In this document: positions 34,421-54,000 of the stretch, in pieces
How positions within the stretch are numbered: position 1 is the stretch's first letter
Layout of the letters: each line of letters opens with the position of its first letter
Assembly: GCA_963969365.1 (NCBI GenBank)
Contig: OZ017757.1
Location: 186,001 to 250,000, forward strand
Direction: 5' to 3'
Source of the DNA: Asterochloris sp. CNOR1
Taxonomy: Eukaryota; Chlorophyta; Trebouxiophyceae; Trebouxiales; Trebouxiaceae
Length of the DNA stretch: 64,000 nt
Translations under genes and position numbers: made by a program
The notes under the pieces: model-generated
The model's database searches: none
The model's input: the letters and a program-made list of their open reading frames with translations, nothing else
Told to the model about the DNA's origin: nothing

Positions 34421-35633
34421 GGACCGTCTATGACTGTTTGTGTTGCTAACTAGCTGTTGTTGCTGCACCTCGCTTCAAGGTGATTCAAATGGCGCGGCCA
34501 GGATGTGAAAAGGCATTCTTGGTGGGATCTGGACCACAAAATGATGTTGCCAAGTGTGCCTGTCGAATGCTAGAGGGGTAGGCGCACCAGGTCTTGCGGC
34601 CCACTTAGCAGGTGCTGTTCAATGTACATGTCGCAGCAAATCTGTTTTCTGCGCCATGATGTCTCTTGAGTTGACGATGTGCGCCAGCGCCAGGCGCATC
34701 AGTTGGCTGGATGTATTATTAGCTCAGCTGAGTGCACCACGTGGTGACACTGGCAGCATTTGTGCAGCATTGCAGCGCAGTGACTCTCTTCTGAGCAACC
34801 CATTCAGAGTGCAACAATGCAAGGCTGGCGACAGTCCCTTGCGGCTGCAACCTCTGGGTGATTGTGAATTCAGAATTTTGGCAGGAGCATACCAATAGAT
34901 GATTTGCTGGTCTTAGCCAGTCACTGCTGGTGCTGCATGTTTGACTGCGGCCCGGCACTTGTCTGACCGCCCCGTCAGCAAATGCTGCTGCTCCATTTGA
35001 GCTTCCTTCCTCCGCCTGGCGTGATGCTGACGGCGTTTGCTTGGACACTGGCTGCACTATTCCACTTTTGCTGCGGGTGGGGGTTAGGCAGCTGACATCA
35101 GGACCCTTTGACTGCTGCTGTTCAGCACTGCCTGCAAGCCACACAGTACATTGTGCTAAAAACCCAGCAGGTTCACTTCCGGGTGTAATGCAAATGCATG
35201 GAGCCTGTCCTGATGTCATGCATTGTCCTGCCCTCCGGGGCCTCCGTACCAATCTAACTTTCACAGGCCTGCTGCTCATGATTGGGATCCAACCAGCCCA
35301 TGCTGATTTTGCATCCCTGTCACATAGGCTATAGCTCATATGCTCCAGTGAAGTTTCTGCCACCTCATCCGCCAAGCATGGTCACCAGCAACGGTACTGC
35401 CACATAACAGCACCTCAAAGTCATGCCGATCGCCATAAACTATAACGCGTTTAGGGAATGCAGTGTCCTGACTTGCAGGGATCCCGAGGTCAATTACAGA
35501 GGCCAAGCGGCTGGCCAGCAAAGTACCTCTAAAGGCAACAATATCCAGTGCAGAGTGTCACATTCCCCATTTTCAGGAAGAGGTCGGGTCTCTTCGGGGA
35601 CAAGCCTAAAGCTACTGCCCTGCTAACCTGCAG
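34421..35633. other. Spacer upstream of the aldehyde dehydrogenase
   Basis: About 1.2 kb. It must contain the promoter and the short first exon of the downstream gene, which I could not identify with confidence. A 218-codon open frame runs on the minus strand (34719-35375) but has no recognisable motif, so I do not call it. Confidence 0.35.
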
Positions 35634-43541
<7,908 letters not shown>

Positions 43542-44245
43542 ATGCCGTCTGCCAGAGGCAGGCTGCACCCTTCACAAGCAACACACCGCAATGCCATTAC
43601 ACCAGCTGATCCTTGCTAGCTGAATCCATGCAGTGCCTAATGTCACTGCTCAAGGTCACACACACCTGTCTATGTATTCCATTTTCATTCCCATTGTGTG
43701 TTTTTGCCAACTTGTATGAGACCTTATTTCTGTTTTCGACTTGGAGACTCATCTGCATTGATGTGCCGTTCCTCAAGACCTGATGCATGCAGCACAGCTG
43801 CGGTCACAAATGTCTCTCAACTGCAACTAACATGTTGTCTGGCCATGTGGGGACCACCCTAAGCCAGACATGAGGCATACTGCGCTGTGCTGTTGCAATG
43901 AAGATGTGTGTTTGCCCTGAGTGCTCACTATTGAGTACTGCTGACGTTCATCTGCTGATCTCTTGTTGCAGAATATCATCTTGTGTTTCTGTCCAGAGGC
44001 ACATGTGGCCTTGTTGTAGAGCTTCAAATTGAGGTTGTGCTATACAGACTTGCCAGAGGCAAGACCTGGTGCCATCAGGCTACAACGACTGAATTCACAA
44101 ATGTAGTTGTAAGCCTAGTACTGGTAACAGTAACTATTGATAGTAATGAGGTCACTGGGCATTCTGCCCTTGGCATAGGCAAATCCAGGCACATTTTCAT
44201 TCGCAAAAAGGAGCACAATGCACTTAAGTGCAAAGAAAATGCATT
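43542..44245. other. Spacer between ALDH and zinc-ribbon copy 6
   Basis: AT-richer than its surroundings. No gene, no module flank and no ORC3 similarity seen. The two genes converge here. Confidence 0.4.
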
Positions 44246-45202
44246 TTACACTGAATCGTACCCCAATCTGGCTCTAGTGGAACGTCGTTTTGTGTTGTTT
44301 ACAACTTCTTTCACAACCTGCTGCCACTGCCTACCATCTGGACCCTTCCAGGTCACAAGTTTGTTTGACTGTACTGCTACTTCGTTGGGAGTCAGGCCTC
44401 CATTTAATGGAAAGTCCCAAAGGTCTGCTGCCTCTACACACTGCACAGCCAGGGAGTTGCAGGCACACACAGCCGTGCCAGATGGGAATGGGGAGCCAGC
44501 GTCCCTTCCAGTGTGGCCATCAGGTAATGCCCGCCATCTGTGCACCAGGCCCAGCTTGCACTCGTCTTTCACGACCCAGTGCACCTTCTTCGGCGGGCGC
44601 AGAGTGACCCTGTCTGGGTGCCAGCCACGTCTCGTATTGGCTTCCCAGTCCCACTGAGCCAGCAAGTGTGATGCTCCATCGCTGATGCTGGGCTGCCTTG
44701 TCTGGATGCGGCGGGCCTCATGGGCACAATGGGGACATCCCCTTCTTTGTGTTCTGCTCAACACACTGGCGCTCCAGCTGTGCCCACAGAGGCCACACCT
44801 CCAGGCTGCTTTGAAGTGGCTGCCTGCCGTCACAGTCTCCGGTGTCCTTTCCCCATTGGCCTCCCAGTCCCATTCTGCTGCCACCTCTGGGTGGTTGTGG
44901 GCCAGGTCGGTCCAGGGGCACCCTGCTCTGCCAGTATTGTAGGGGCAGCTGGCACCATTTGAGCGATTTTGGATGCTCGCTTGCCACCTGTGTGACTGCC
45001 TAGTCTTGCACATGCCGCTCCTCCACCAGGCTTTCCTGTTGCTCTGGGGCGCAATGCTGATTCTTCCCAGGTGGGTGTTGGCCACATGGTCCCACTCCTC
45101 TTGCAGGTGTGAAGCCAATCGGCTGATTTTAGGACCGGCCTGCTCTTCAGGCGTGCCTGCAAACACAGCAGGGGTTGTTCTGCTGTGCTCAGGCAGATTC
45201 AA
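44246..45202 (-). CDS. Zinc-ribbon (DUF4379-like) protein, copy 6, intact
   Basis: Uninterrupted 318-codon frame on the minus strand. Units: about residues 27-100 (LASHLQEEWDHVANTHLGR, CKTRQSHRWQ, CPYNTGRAGCPWTDL), 101-165 (AAEWDWEANGERTPETVT, WRCGLCGHSW, CPHCAHEAR), 175-245 (LAQWDWEANTRRGWHPDRV, DECKLGLVHRW, CACNSL), 246-305 (CVEAADLWDFPLNGGLTPNE, AWKGPDGRQW-like). The first unit has CPW in place of CPC, so one putative zinc ligand is changed. The start at 45202 (MNLPEHSRTTPAVFAG) is the first in-frame ATG and corresponds to the start region of copy 4. Confidence 0.75.
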   Translation of the reverse strand: MNLPEHSRTTPAVFAGTPEEQAGPKISRLASHLQEEWDHVANTHLGRISIAPQSNRKAWWRSGMCKTRQSHRWQASIQNRSNGASCPYNTGRAGCPWTDLAHNHPEVAAEWDWEANGERTPETVTAGSHFKAAWRCGLCGHSWSASVLSRTQRRGCPHCAHEARRIQTRQPSISDGASHLLAQWDWEANTRRGWHPDRVTLRPPKKVHWVVKDECKLGLVHRWRALPDGHTGRDAGSPFPSGTAVCACNSLAVQCVEAADLWDFPLNGGLTPNEVAVQSNKLVTWKGPDGRQWQQVVKEVVNNTKRRSTRARLGYDSV

Positions 45203-45480
45203 GTCGTCCTCAAAGACAGAACTGCGAAAATCCAGACAGAAGTGCTTGCCTTGAATGAAAAGCTACTGCTCTGTCTTTGTGCCTTGGTCAAAGTGGCTGT
45301 GTGGTGGAGGCTCCTTTGCAGCTTTGGCAACTTGAGTGCCAGCTTTACCATGCATAAGCATGGCAGCACCACTGGGTTCGGATACCTCTTGGACGAGCTG
45401 GTGGCGTCCAGCATGCTTCGATGGCCTCGATCTAATGTTAGGAATTTGCGAAGAGTGGCCCATGCTGCCCCACAGCTGTC
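45203..45480 (-). repeat. Module 5' region of zinc-ribbon copy 6
   Basis: The minus strand matches 5' regions of other copies (TGGAGGCTCCTTTGCAGCTT on the plus strand; TGGAGGCTCCTTTGCTGCTC at 7525). It is followed directly by an ORC3-derived piece beginning near 45480. Confidence 0.65.
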
Positions 45481-46350
45481 CGCTGTGCGTTTTGGGGGCT
45501 GCAACTGTCAGTTCCCTGCTTGCAGGCATTTGCTGGGAGTGCAGACCAAGTGTGACAGGCAGGCAGCTGGTTGCAGTAGAGCTGCAGGCTGCTTGACTGG
45601 TCGGATTTGACCAGCGCCAAGCGCATCTGTTGGCCGTATGGACCCTGAGTTGGGTAATCAGACCGGCAGCAGCTTGCAGCAAGGCAGCCAGGCACTGTTC
45701 AGCTCAGCTCACCCTGCTTCACATTGCTGTGATGGGAAGTTGGTGGCATGTGTGCGCCTGTTTTGAAGTGCAGGTCTCGCAGCACTGTTCAGCACTTGAC
45801 TGACTGTTGCAGAGTGAGGAGACCATTTATGTTGCAGAGTCATAGTTTTACGAGTTCAGCCTGGTCTCCAACCATGCTGAAGCTTTGCCAGAAAAATACC
45901 AGTGAAGGTGGCAGCTGTTGGGACCCGCAAGAGGCATGCAAGGCCCTCGTGCAAAGTTCTGCAGAGTATGAGTGGCAGCCCCTTCTGCTGAGCCAGTGAC
46001 CACCACAGTGACTCCCCTGGCACTCTGCACCGCTTGCCAAGTATGGCCCTGGCAAAGTGTTGCTGCGCTTGCTGTCCAGGCCCATTGCCTGGTGACTGAA
46101 GGTCTGTTTCTTCCTGCAAGATGAGCCCAAGGATAATGATGGTGTTGATACGCTCAGTGCTGCTGGTGCAGCACTGAAGCGTGAGCAGGAGCATGCAGTG
46201 ACAGGAGGCTGCTGTGTGCTTTAGCCAGGCCATCAGGGAGCTGCAGTTGCTGGGCTTGCTGCAACCTGCAAGACGATGCCATGGTGAGCATGCCAGAAGT
46301 GGTGTGGCATCAGGCCACACAACCAGTATGCGTGACTGCTGCTATAGCGT
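45480..46350 (+). pseudogene. ORC3 3' fossil before zinc-ribbon copy 7
   Basis: 45500-45600 matches the ORC3 intron at 1405-1500 (CAGGCATTTGCTGGGA). Then from 45800 come the last two exons: GAGGAGACCATTTATGTTGC (exon 3484) with a stop, and from 46115 the final exon (GATGAGCCCAAGGATAATGA), which carries an early frame loss but retains the tail GAGCTGCAGTTGCTGGGCTT. Middle exons are absent. Orientation is the same as real ORC3 and it is convergent with copy 7, reproducing the 1-5700 arrangement. Confidence 0.8.
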
Positions 46351-46737
46351 CATGCTCATGCATCGCGCCATTGATGAGCGTCTGATGCATGCACACTTGT
46401 CAAGTATCTATGGCAAAGACGATGCGCTTCCCTGACACATGCTTGTGGGCCAGCATTGGGTCCTCGGACTCACTTGGAATGGAGCACTTGCTGCATCATG
46501 CTTACATATGTAGTCATGGCGAGGCATACCACATGCAACAAGACAGGTTCGAGCTGCAGCCAGGGCTTCTTGGTCTGTGCATGCGGTGCCCAGTGGCGTC
46601 CTGGCTAGTGCATCAAGTCAGTACACGGCTGAGCCTGATTGCGTCACAATCAAGCTTCAGATGCTGCCTACTGGCAAAACATCTCTCAAAGTCACACAAT
46701 CTTATACACAACTCATCAATTGACTTTGAGAATTTGT
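46351..46737. other. Spacer between ORC3 fossil and zinc-ribbon copy 7
   Basis: Occupies the place of the shared 3' flank but I see little similarity to it. No gene seen. Confidence 0.35.
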
Positions 46738-47610
46738 TCAAGGGATGCGCTGTCTTTTAAAAGTGTTGACAACTTGTTGCACACTCTGCTGCCACTGCCT
46801 GCCATCTGGCCCCTTCCAGGCCACGACTTCATTGGACTGTACTGCTACATCACTGGGAGTCAAGCCTCCATCTACCCCATGATCCCACAGGTCTGCTGCA
46901 TTCGGACACTGTACAGCCAGGGAGTTGCAAGCACATACAGCATGGCCAGATGGGAAGGGGGAGCCAGTCTTCATTTTACTGCGTTTATCTGGTGCTGCCT
47001 GCCATCTGTGCACCAGGCCCAGCTTGCACTCGTCTTGCACAACCCAGTGCACCTTGTAGTTCGAGCCCAGAGTGACCTTGTCTGGGTGCCAGCCACATCT
47101 CTCATTGGCTTCCCAGTCCCACTCAGCCAGCAGGTGTGGTGCTCCAATGCTAATGCTGGGCTGCCTTGTCTTCTTGCGGCGGGCCTCACGGGCACACCAG
47201 GGGCATCCTCTTCCTTGTGTTCTGAGGTTTAATGTAGCGCTCCACCTGTGCCGACAGAGGCCACACCTCCAGGCTGCCTTGAAACCACTGCCTGCTGCTA
47301 CAGTCTCTGTTGTCCTTTCGCCATTGGCCTCCCAGTCCCACTCTGCTGCCACCTCTGGATAGTTGTGAGCCAGGTCGTTGCAGGGACACACTGCTCTGCC
47401 AGTCTCGTAGGGGCATCTGGCGCCGCGGGTGCGGTTGTTGACTGCTGCCTGCCACCTGTGCGGCCGCCCGGTCTTGCACATACCACTGCTCCACCAGACC
47501 TTCCTCGTACTTTGAGGAGCAATGGTGATGCTGCCCAGGGGGGCATTAGCCTTATGGTCCCACTCCTGCTGCAGGTGTGGAGCCAACCGGCTGATGTCGG
47601 GGCCGGCTTG
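46738..47610 (-). CDS. Zinc-ribbon (DUF4379-like) protein, copy 7, intact core
   Basis: The open frame runs to 48048 (436 codons), but family similarity starts only at QAGPDISRLAPHLQQ, about position 47610; the first 145 codons have no family match and overlap the start of the divergent gene at 48001, so I do not include them. All four units are unbroken: CKTGRPHRWQ...CPYETGRAVCPCNDL; AAEWDWEANGERTTETV, WRCGLCRHRW, CPWCAREAR; LAEWDWEANERCGWHPDKV, DECKLGLVHRW, CACNSL; CPNAADLWDHGVDGGLTPSD, AWKGPDGRQW. Unit 2 has an Arg in place of the usual Gly before the His. Unit 1 is nearly identical in DNA to copy 2 (7100-7340), which suggests a recent duplication or conversion between loci 40 kb apart. 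The start exon is missing or lost. Confidence 0.7.
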   Translation of the reverse strand, partial: QAGPDISRLAPHLQQEWDHKANAPLGSITIAPQSTRKVWWSSGMCKTGRPHRWQAAVNNRTRGARCPYETGRAVCPCNDLAHNYPEVAAEWDWEANGERTTETVAAGSGFKAAWRCGLCRHRWSATLNLRTQGRGCPWCAREARRKKTRQPSISIGAPHLLAEWDWEANERCGWHPDKVTLGSNYKVHWVVQDECKLGLVHRWQAAPDKRSKMKTGSPFPSGHAVCACNSLAVQCPNAADLWDHGVDGGLTPSDVAVQSNEVVAWKGPDGRQWQQSVQQVVNTFKRQRIP

Positions 47611-48000
47611 GCTGGTGTAGTCCTGATTGTGACCGCAGGTGGGTTCTGCACAGCCTGCCAGGCTGCCTGCAAGGGGCACATTCTCAGTGGCTGCATGCCA
47701 GCTTGGGCTAAAGGCAGTAAGGCTTGTGCAGGAATGCACACCTCTACGCCATCTCCTGCATGCAGACCAGCTGCAAACAGGGCGTCTGTATCTGCTGCGC
47801 AGGCATCTGAGCTGCAGCCAGCCTTGTTGAAGAGCACTTCTGTGACATTTCATGAGGCTGCTCCTTGACTCTATCGAACCAGCGTGGTCCTGCATGATCT
47901 GCTCAAGTGTCCTGCCCGTATTTGTAAACGGTGATGAACTCACAGACAGAATAGTTCCTGTGGTAGAAAGCAAACGGCATGTAGTCCGGCCCTCACCTCG

Positions 48001-51000
48001 ATGTCTCCCACAAACTTCACTCTGAAGGTAAGACTTCCTTGACTTCATTGCACCTTGGGTGTGGGCATTGAATCACCCCCATGGTACCATGTGCCAGCCT
48101 GCAGTGTGTGCACGCGTGCTTGCTTGGGAGGTGTCAGGTACTGCGCCTGGCGCAGAGCAGACCTGTGGATGGGCCTCCCCCCGCGCACAAGCCTACAAGC
48201 CGCTGGGGGTGCCCGTCCTGCAGCTGCCGAACCCCCGGGAGGTGCTGCACACCACCGGCCAGCCACAGGCCAGCAGAAGGAGCAGGCCTTCTGTCAGAAA
48301 GCCAGCAGGTGCCACACCTGACTAGCAGGCAGCCGCTCAGACTGGAGCGGCTGCCGGCCATTCCCTGCTGCGACTTTAGCAACGCCTGCAGTGCTAGACT
48401 GCACTGCACTGCCAGCAGGTGGTGTGCCACGTCTATGCCCCTGTCTGGTGCCAGGGTGCAGCCATCTGGTGCCAGCGGCTTTTCTTTTCATTGCAGAGCA
48501 GCCACACAGCCAAGCATTCAGGTCTCTCCTGGGCCATAGCCGTGTGCCAGGAGCAGCCAATCCGCGCAGCCACCTCTGGAGTCGAACCAGCACCTGAACG
48601 GCAACATAGCAATACGCTGGGGCCTCCCCTGGCCCATGTGTGCAGTATGAATGACCCCATGTGTATTATTGGCAAAACATCAGGCATGTCTTTGAACTTG
48701 CAGCATTCGCTTCAGGGGCGCCAGGAGCAGCCAGTCCAAGCAGCTGCTTGCGCACTGCAGGGACGAAGACAGCCCCTGAGCAGCCATCCATAGCAGCGTC
48801 GCAGCCCCTGCCCTCTCCAGTGAGCCGTCCGCGGCAGGCAGCGGGGTCTGATGCTGGGGAGGACATGATGGAACAGATCAAGGTGGGCACCCAGGGCAGC
48901 CCACAGCGCAGCCTGGCTTGCAGCCCCCAACGCATGCCGATGCGAACATGTCAGGGCGGGCAGTTGAGGCAGCCACAGTGCAGCCTTGGCTGGCAGCACT
49001 CAGGTCAACAGGGAACTTGTGAAGAAGTGGTCCCTTTGGGGTCGCCACAGCATACCTATAGCTGTTGTGATGCGCAAAGAGACCAGGTGGCAGGGTTACT
49101 CAGCCCCTACTGCAGCTGGCTGCTTTCCTTAGCTGCCCTGTCCTGCTCAAGTGAGCTGCGGAAGACTGCACAATGCAAAGACGTGCGGGAAGCTCAGCCA
49201 TTGCCCACCCATATGAGCTGCAGAGGCATTCACATGGCAGACACACTGGGGGCACGGCACATAATACAGTCACCAATGCAGCTGCCCTGCCATGCTCCAG
49301 TGAGCTGAAGGCTTGGCACTGCAAGCAGCGATGCGCAGCTCAGTAAAGCGTAGCCCTACTTGCAGCCTGTTTTGCAGCTGTGTCGGGTCAACCCCCACTT
49401 CACTGAAGTGCAGCACAACACGTCAAGGAGAGCGCAGGCCAGCGCAGCTCCGCTTCCTGCATGTTGCCTTTCCACTGTGGAGGCTGCTTCAAGCCACAGT
49501 GCAGCCCGGCATTGGCAGGTCTTTGTGCCATTCATGGACATTGGCATGCTGCTCCCTGCACAGCACCCATCTGGGTCTCAAGGAAGCTCAGGGCCTGGGC
49601 TCTCTAGCTGCAGCTGCACCGCTGCTGTATGGAAGGTGCTGGCATTTACTGCTTGGTTGTGTGCTGCCTCCCAAGGTGATCGCGCAGAGCTCCCCTTGTA
49701 GCATACTGGCCTGACAGCTGCCTGTGCACATCTGTAGGCGGCGCGGCCTGCCATCAGGAAAATTCGCTGCGGACAGAGTTTCCTGACAGTGATGGCCGCC
49801 AAGGCGGCAGATGCTGGTGCGCCATGCAGAGCCACAGCGTTTTGTTGCATCCCTGCACCAACCCTGAGCTTGGAGGTCTGCTGACAGGGCTGCCTGGCCC
49901 CGCCCTGCACAGAGCTGCTGCTGCATCTGCTCGAGAGGCTGCCATGCCGTCACTGCTGTCAATCTGTAGAGCCATGCCATGCCATGCAATGTCCAGCTGG
50001 TTGGTCAGTGGGCTGAATTGAAGGGTGTCCCCCAACAGCAAGACAGTCAGAGGCCAACTGACTGCCATACGTGTGAACCCATGCCACATGACATGCTGGC
50101 AGGACTGCAGCATCCGCTCACCCTGCCAGTAGCTTTCTGGCTATTGTGCTATCTGGTGAAACCCCACCTGACATGGTGATGGCAATTGCTGCAGCTGCTC
50201 AGCCTGCCAACCAGCTTCTTTCATGGCACTGGTCAAACCTTGTGATAGCCCTCTGACCGCCTGCAGAGGACATGGCGCTGGGGGCCTCAGCCCGGGTAGC
50301 CATGATGCACTCCCTCACGCACAACGAGGGGCTGGCTGACATGCTGGGTGAGGCGGTGTCACGTGGAATGTCTGAAATCTGCCAAAACACAATCAAAATG
50401 ACAGCCAGCAGGGGGGCCATGCGTGCTGCCCACAGCAGGGCCCGCTGCAGGGCATGCGCGGTGGCTGGACAGTGCTCAGCATCGCAGTGAGGCGGGGCAG
50501 ATCCCTGCAGTGTGGGTTTCTCTCAGCATGCTGACCTGCCTGGAACGTACAGCCACGCAAGGCGGCTGGCTGCAGCTCAGCTGTGCATGGAGGCAGGGCC
50601 ACACCCCCACCAGCTCATGGCCCTGCAGTGTGCCCTCATCCTGGCCTGCACCTGTGGGCATGCCAGCTGCAGGCTCTGCATACCGGCTGGCCTGAGGCAA
50701 AGGGTCTGCAGTGTGCCCTGATCCTACCCTGCATCTGTGTTCATGCCAGCTGCAGGCTCAGCGCACCGACCAGCTCATGGGCAGTGTAGTCTCATCCTAC
50801 CCTGCCCCATGTGTGCATGCCAGGTGCAGGCTCTGCATACCAGCTGGCCTGAGGCACTGTGTCCTGCAGCGTGTTTCCAGATCAACCTGCCTGCCTGCTC
50901 CTCTTAGCGTCATGCCTGCTGCAGGTTTTGTGAGGTGGCTTGCACCGCTTACGTTGCTCATGGAGGCATGAGGTTCTGCTTTTTGCAGTGATACTGTGTC

Positions 51001-54000
51001 CCGAAACTTGACACATCTTAGAAACTCTGGTTGTGTCGTGTCAGCAGCCCCAGCGCGACGGCTGGCCACGCCCAAAATAGACTGAACTTGTCACATCCTA
51101 GACAACCCGCTTGCCTTGCCTCCTGCAGGCCCAGCGCGGTGGCTGGCCACTGCCAAGCGGCGCATGGAGGCGGGGCAGGCCCCTGCACAGCGCGGACTGA
51201 GGACGGCTGCACGCTCCGCCATGTTCAAGGTGCCCAGCACAGGGTGAGTCGTCTGCAGCATCCACAGAGTGTACCCGTGCTGGATTTGCTGTTGGCATGC
51301 AAGTCGCCTACTTCAGGCTGGTCTTGAGAGAGGTTTGGGGACAGGCAGGGAGGGTGCCTGCCAGCTGCTCTTGGAGCAAGCAAGACACACAGGCAGGATC
51401 TGGTCTGGGGGTGATTATGGAGCTCATCTGAGGCGACCAGAAAGGGCGCATCTTGTTTTGGCCTGGGGCATACTACTGGCCCAGTCTGAGCTTCATTCTG
51501 TGTTCAAGTCGGCAATGCAGGCTTGTGGTGCATTGGACAAGGTGCCCAGCACACTGACAAGCAGAAAATGTGTGTGCCGGTGTCGTATGGGCAGGCAAGC
51601 TGCTGGGCCTGGGCTTCACTTGGGGGTGTTGCCACAAATGCAGGTTCAGATCACATTGGCCATATGCCCAGCTCAGGCCAAGTGCAGCAAGCAGGAGTTT
51701 GCTCAGCAGAAGCACTAGTCCCAGCCCCTTGCCTGTGCTGTGCAGGGGTAGCCTGGGCAGCACGCTGCAGCGCGGGGTGTCAGCAGACATCAGCAGGATC
51801 ATGAAGTCAGGCGTGCCTCAGCGGGAGGGGACTGAGGCTGCACCTCAGGTGAAAACATGTTTGCTTGCAGGAGCCCATCCTGCTTGGTGCCTTGCTGGGG
51901 ACTGATGCTGCCCCCTAAAGGAGGCACGGCTGGCTCATACCATCATGTACAATTTGACATCTTGAGCTGTCCCCGCACAAGATGGACCCCAGGTGGGGTT
52001 TTGTCCGCTTGATGGTGGCTTGAACTGCTTGATGCCTTGCTGGGGACTGGTGCTGCCTCCAGTGGCAGGCACATCTGCGCCCGTGTGCTTATGGAGACCA
52101 CTGCACAGGGGACTTGTCACAGCCTGAGCTCTTCAGAAGTCTCTCTGCTGCACCACAGACTGCTTAATACCTGCTCTGGGATTGCTGCAAGCAAGCACGG
52201 CCTTGCCCCAAATGGTTGCAACAGCCACTTGCAGGGGCCACGTGCAGATGTCAGAGCAACTGGAGGTGAGCCTTCCAGGGGCACTGCGTGTGCTGACGAC
52301 TCCTGTGTTGCTGTAGCGACAGAAGAATACTCAACTGGACGAAACCTTCCGACCACGCATGGCACCTCTTTGAAGCATTGTACAACCGGATTGCAGCTCA
52401 GCTCATCCTGCTGCAGCACAAGATGGGCCCAGACCTGTGTCCCACATACGCAACTGATTTTGCTGAAAAAGGTTACATGCCTAGTGTGCTGCTGCAGAGG
52501 GAGAGGAGCCAGCACATGGACGACCCCACGCGCCCCGTAGTGCGCTTTGACATCGTGAAGTACCTGGAGGCCTTGACTCCAGTCGGGAACAGGGGCAAAA
52601 AGCAGGAGGTGAGTGTGGGTCATGATCAAGCCCAGGCAGCTCCTGTGGGGAACAGAGACAAGAAGCAGATGGTGAGTCTGGGTCATGACCAAGTCTAGGG
52701 AGCAGCGGTCTTTCCAGCCAACTTGTTGCTCCCTGCCACTTGAGCCTCAGGATGCAGCAGCAGCGTACGCTGGCAGGTGGGGAGCATTGTCAGCTGCTAG
52801 GGCCCTCCAAGCAAGCACGAAGCTGTCCCCTCCATGGGCAGCTGTTGGTGTGTGTCAGCAGATGCCTCTGCAGTCCAACCTGCTTGGGTGCGTCAGCAGA
52901 TGCCTCTGCAGTCCAACCTGCTTGCCAGGCTTCAGTAACAGTCTCTCCCTCTCAATCCTCATTGAGCTGGCCAAGGTTGTCAAAGGTGAAGATGCATATG
53001 GTGCTGACCGCACCCAGCAGCCCGCTGAAGAGAGGAGGCGTAACCCCTTTTCTGGCTTTTGTCAAGGCTATTTGGCTGGCCCAAAGCTCACCCCATACTC
53101 CTGCAAAGCAGGCAAAAGCGTTGTCTTTGCCACCTTAAGCAGCAGGGGCACTTTCTGTGTTTGGCTTGGTGTTCATGTGCCATTCCTGCCGCCTGCAGCA
53201 CTTCCTGCGTCAGAGCTCCTCGAACAGCAAATCTCGCAGCATGTGTTCCACTGGCGTGCTTGGGCCACAGTTTGATATGTCACTATCCACCAGTGTACAC
53301 CTCTCGTGTCCGCCAAATCAATCTGACCTGGATCCTGCTGCCTGCAGTCCTTCCAGCGCCACAGCATCTCCAACCCCGCCGTTGGCAGCACAGGCAACAA
53401 GGTGCTGGACATGGCTATCAGGCTGGCTGAGGAGCCAGAAGCTGCAGGGCCCAGCAATGGGTCATCCCGTGGCAGCAGCAGAGAGTGAGTGCCCCCGCCA
53501 TGGTTTGAGGGTGCCTCTTTGAGCCAGATGCTTTGGGGTACAGCAGCAGGCCTTGCCATGGCAGCAGTAGGGAGTTGAGTGCCCCTGCCACAATGCGGGC
53601 GCAGCAGAGCGGCCACGTGCTTGTTTGGGCAAGGGTCCTTGAGGGGCAGCAGCGGCAGCTCACGTGGCAGTTGCAGGGAGTGAGCGCACCTGCTGCTTGT
53701 AGGGCTCAGCAGGGTTGCTGGCTGCTCAGTACAGCTGATTGCTGCCCTGGCAGCACCCTTAATTATGTAACTGATCTGTGGAGGTGGAAAGCTTGCCAGG
53801 GTTTTGCTGCCACCTCATTTGCATATTTGGGGCAGGAGCTATGAAATGGGGACGCCTTCCAACAAAGCCGCAAAGCCCCCAGCCTGTTTATTGCCCCGTA
53901 CTGCAGAGCACTCTGCACAAGCCTCAGCCTGGCCACGGCAGTCTCGCACTTCTGTGGAGCACCCTGCACAAGCCTGTGACCCCCTGGCAGACCGGAAGGG

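Noticed and set aside
34719-35375. 218-codon minus-strand open frame upstream of the ALDH gene
   Set aside because: No recognisable motif, composition like other antisense frames in the window, and it would occupy the ALDH promoter.
47611-48048. N-terminal 145 codons of the open frame containing zinc-ribbon copy 7
   Set aside because: No similarity to the other copies and it overlaps the promoter and first exon of the divergent gene at 48001.
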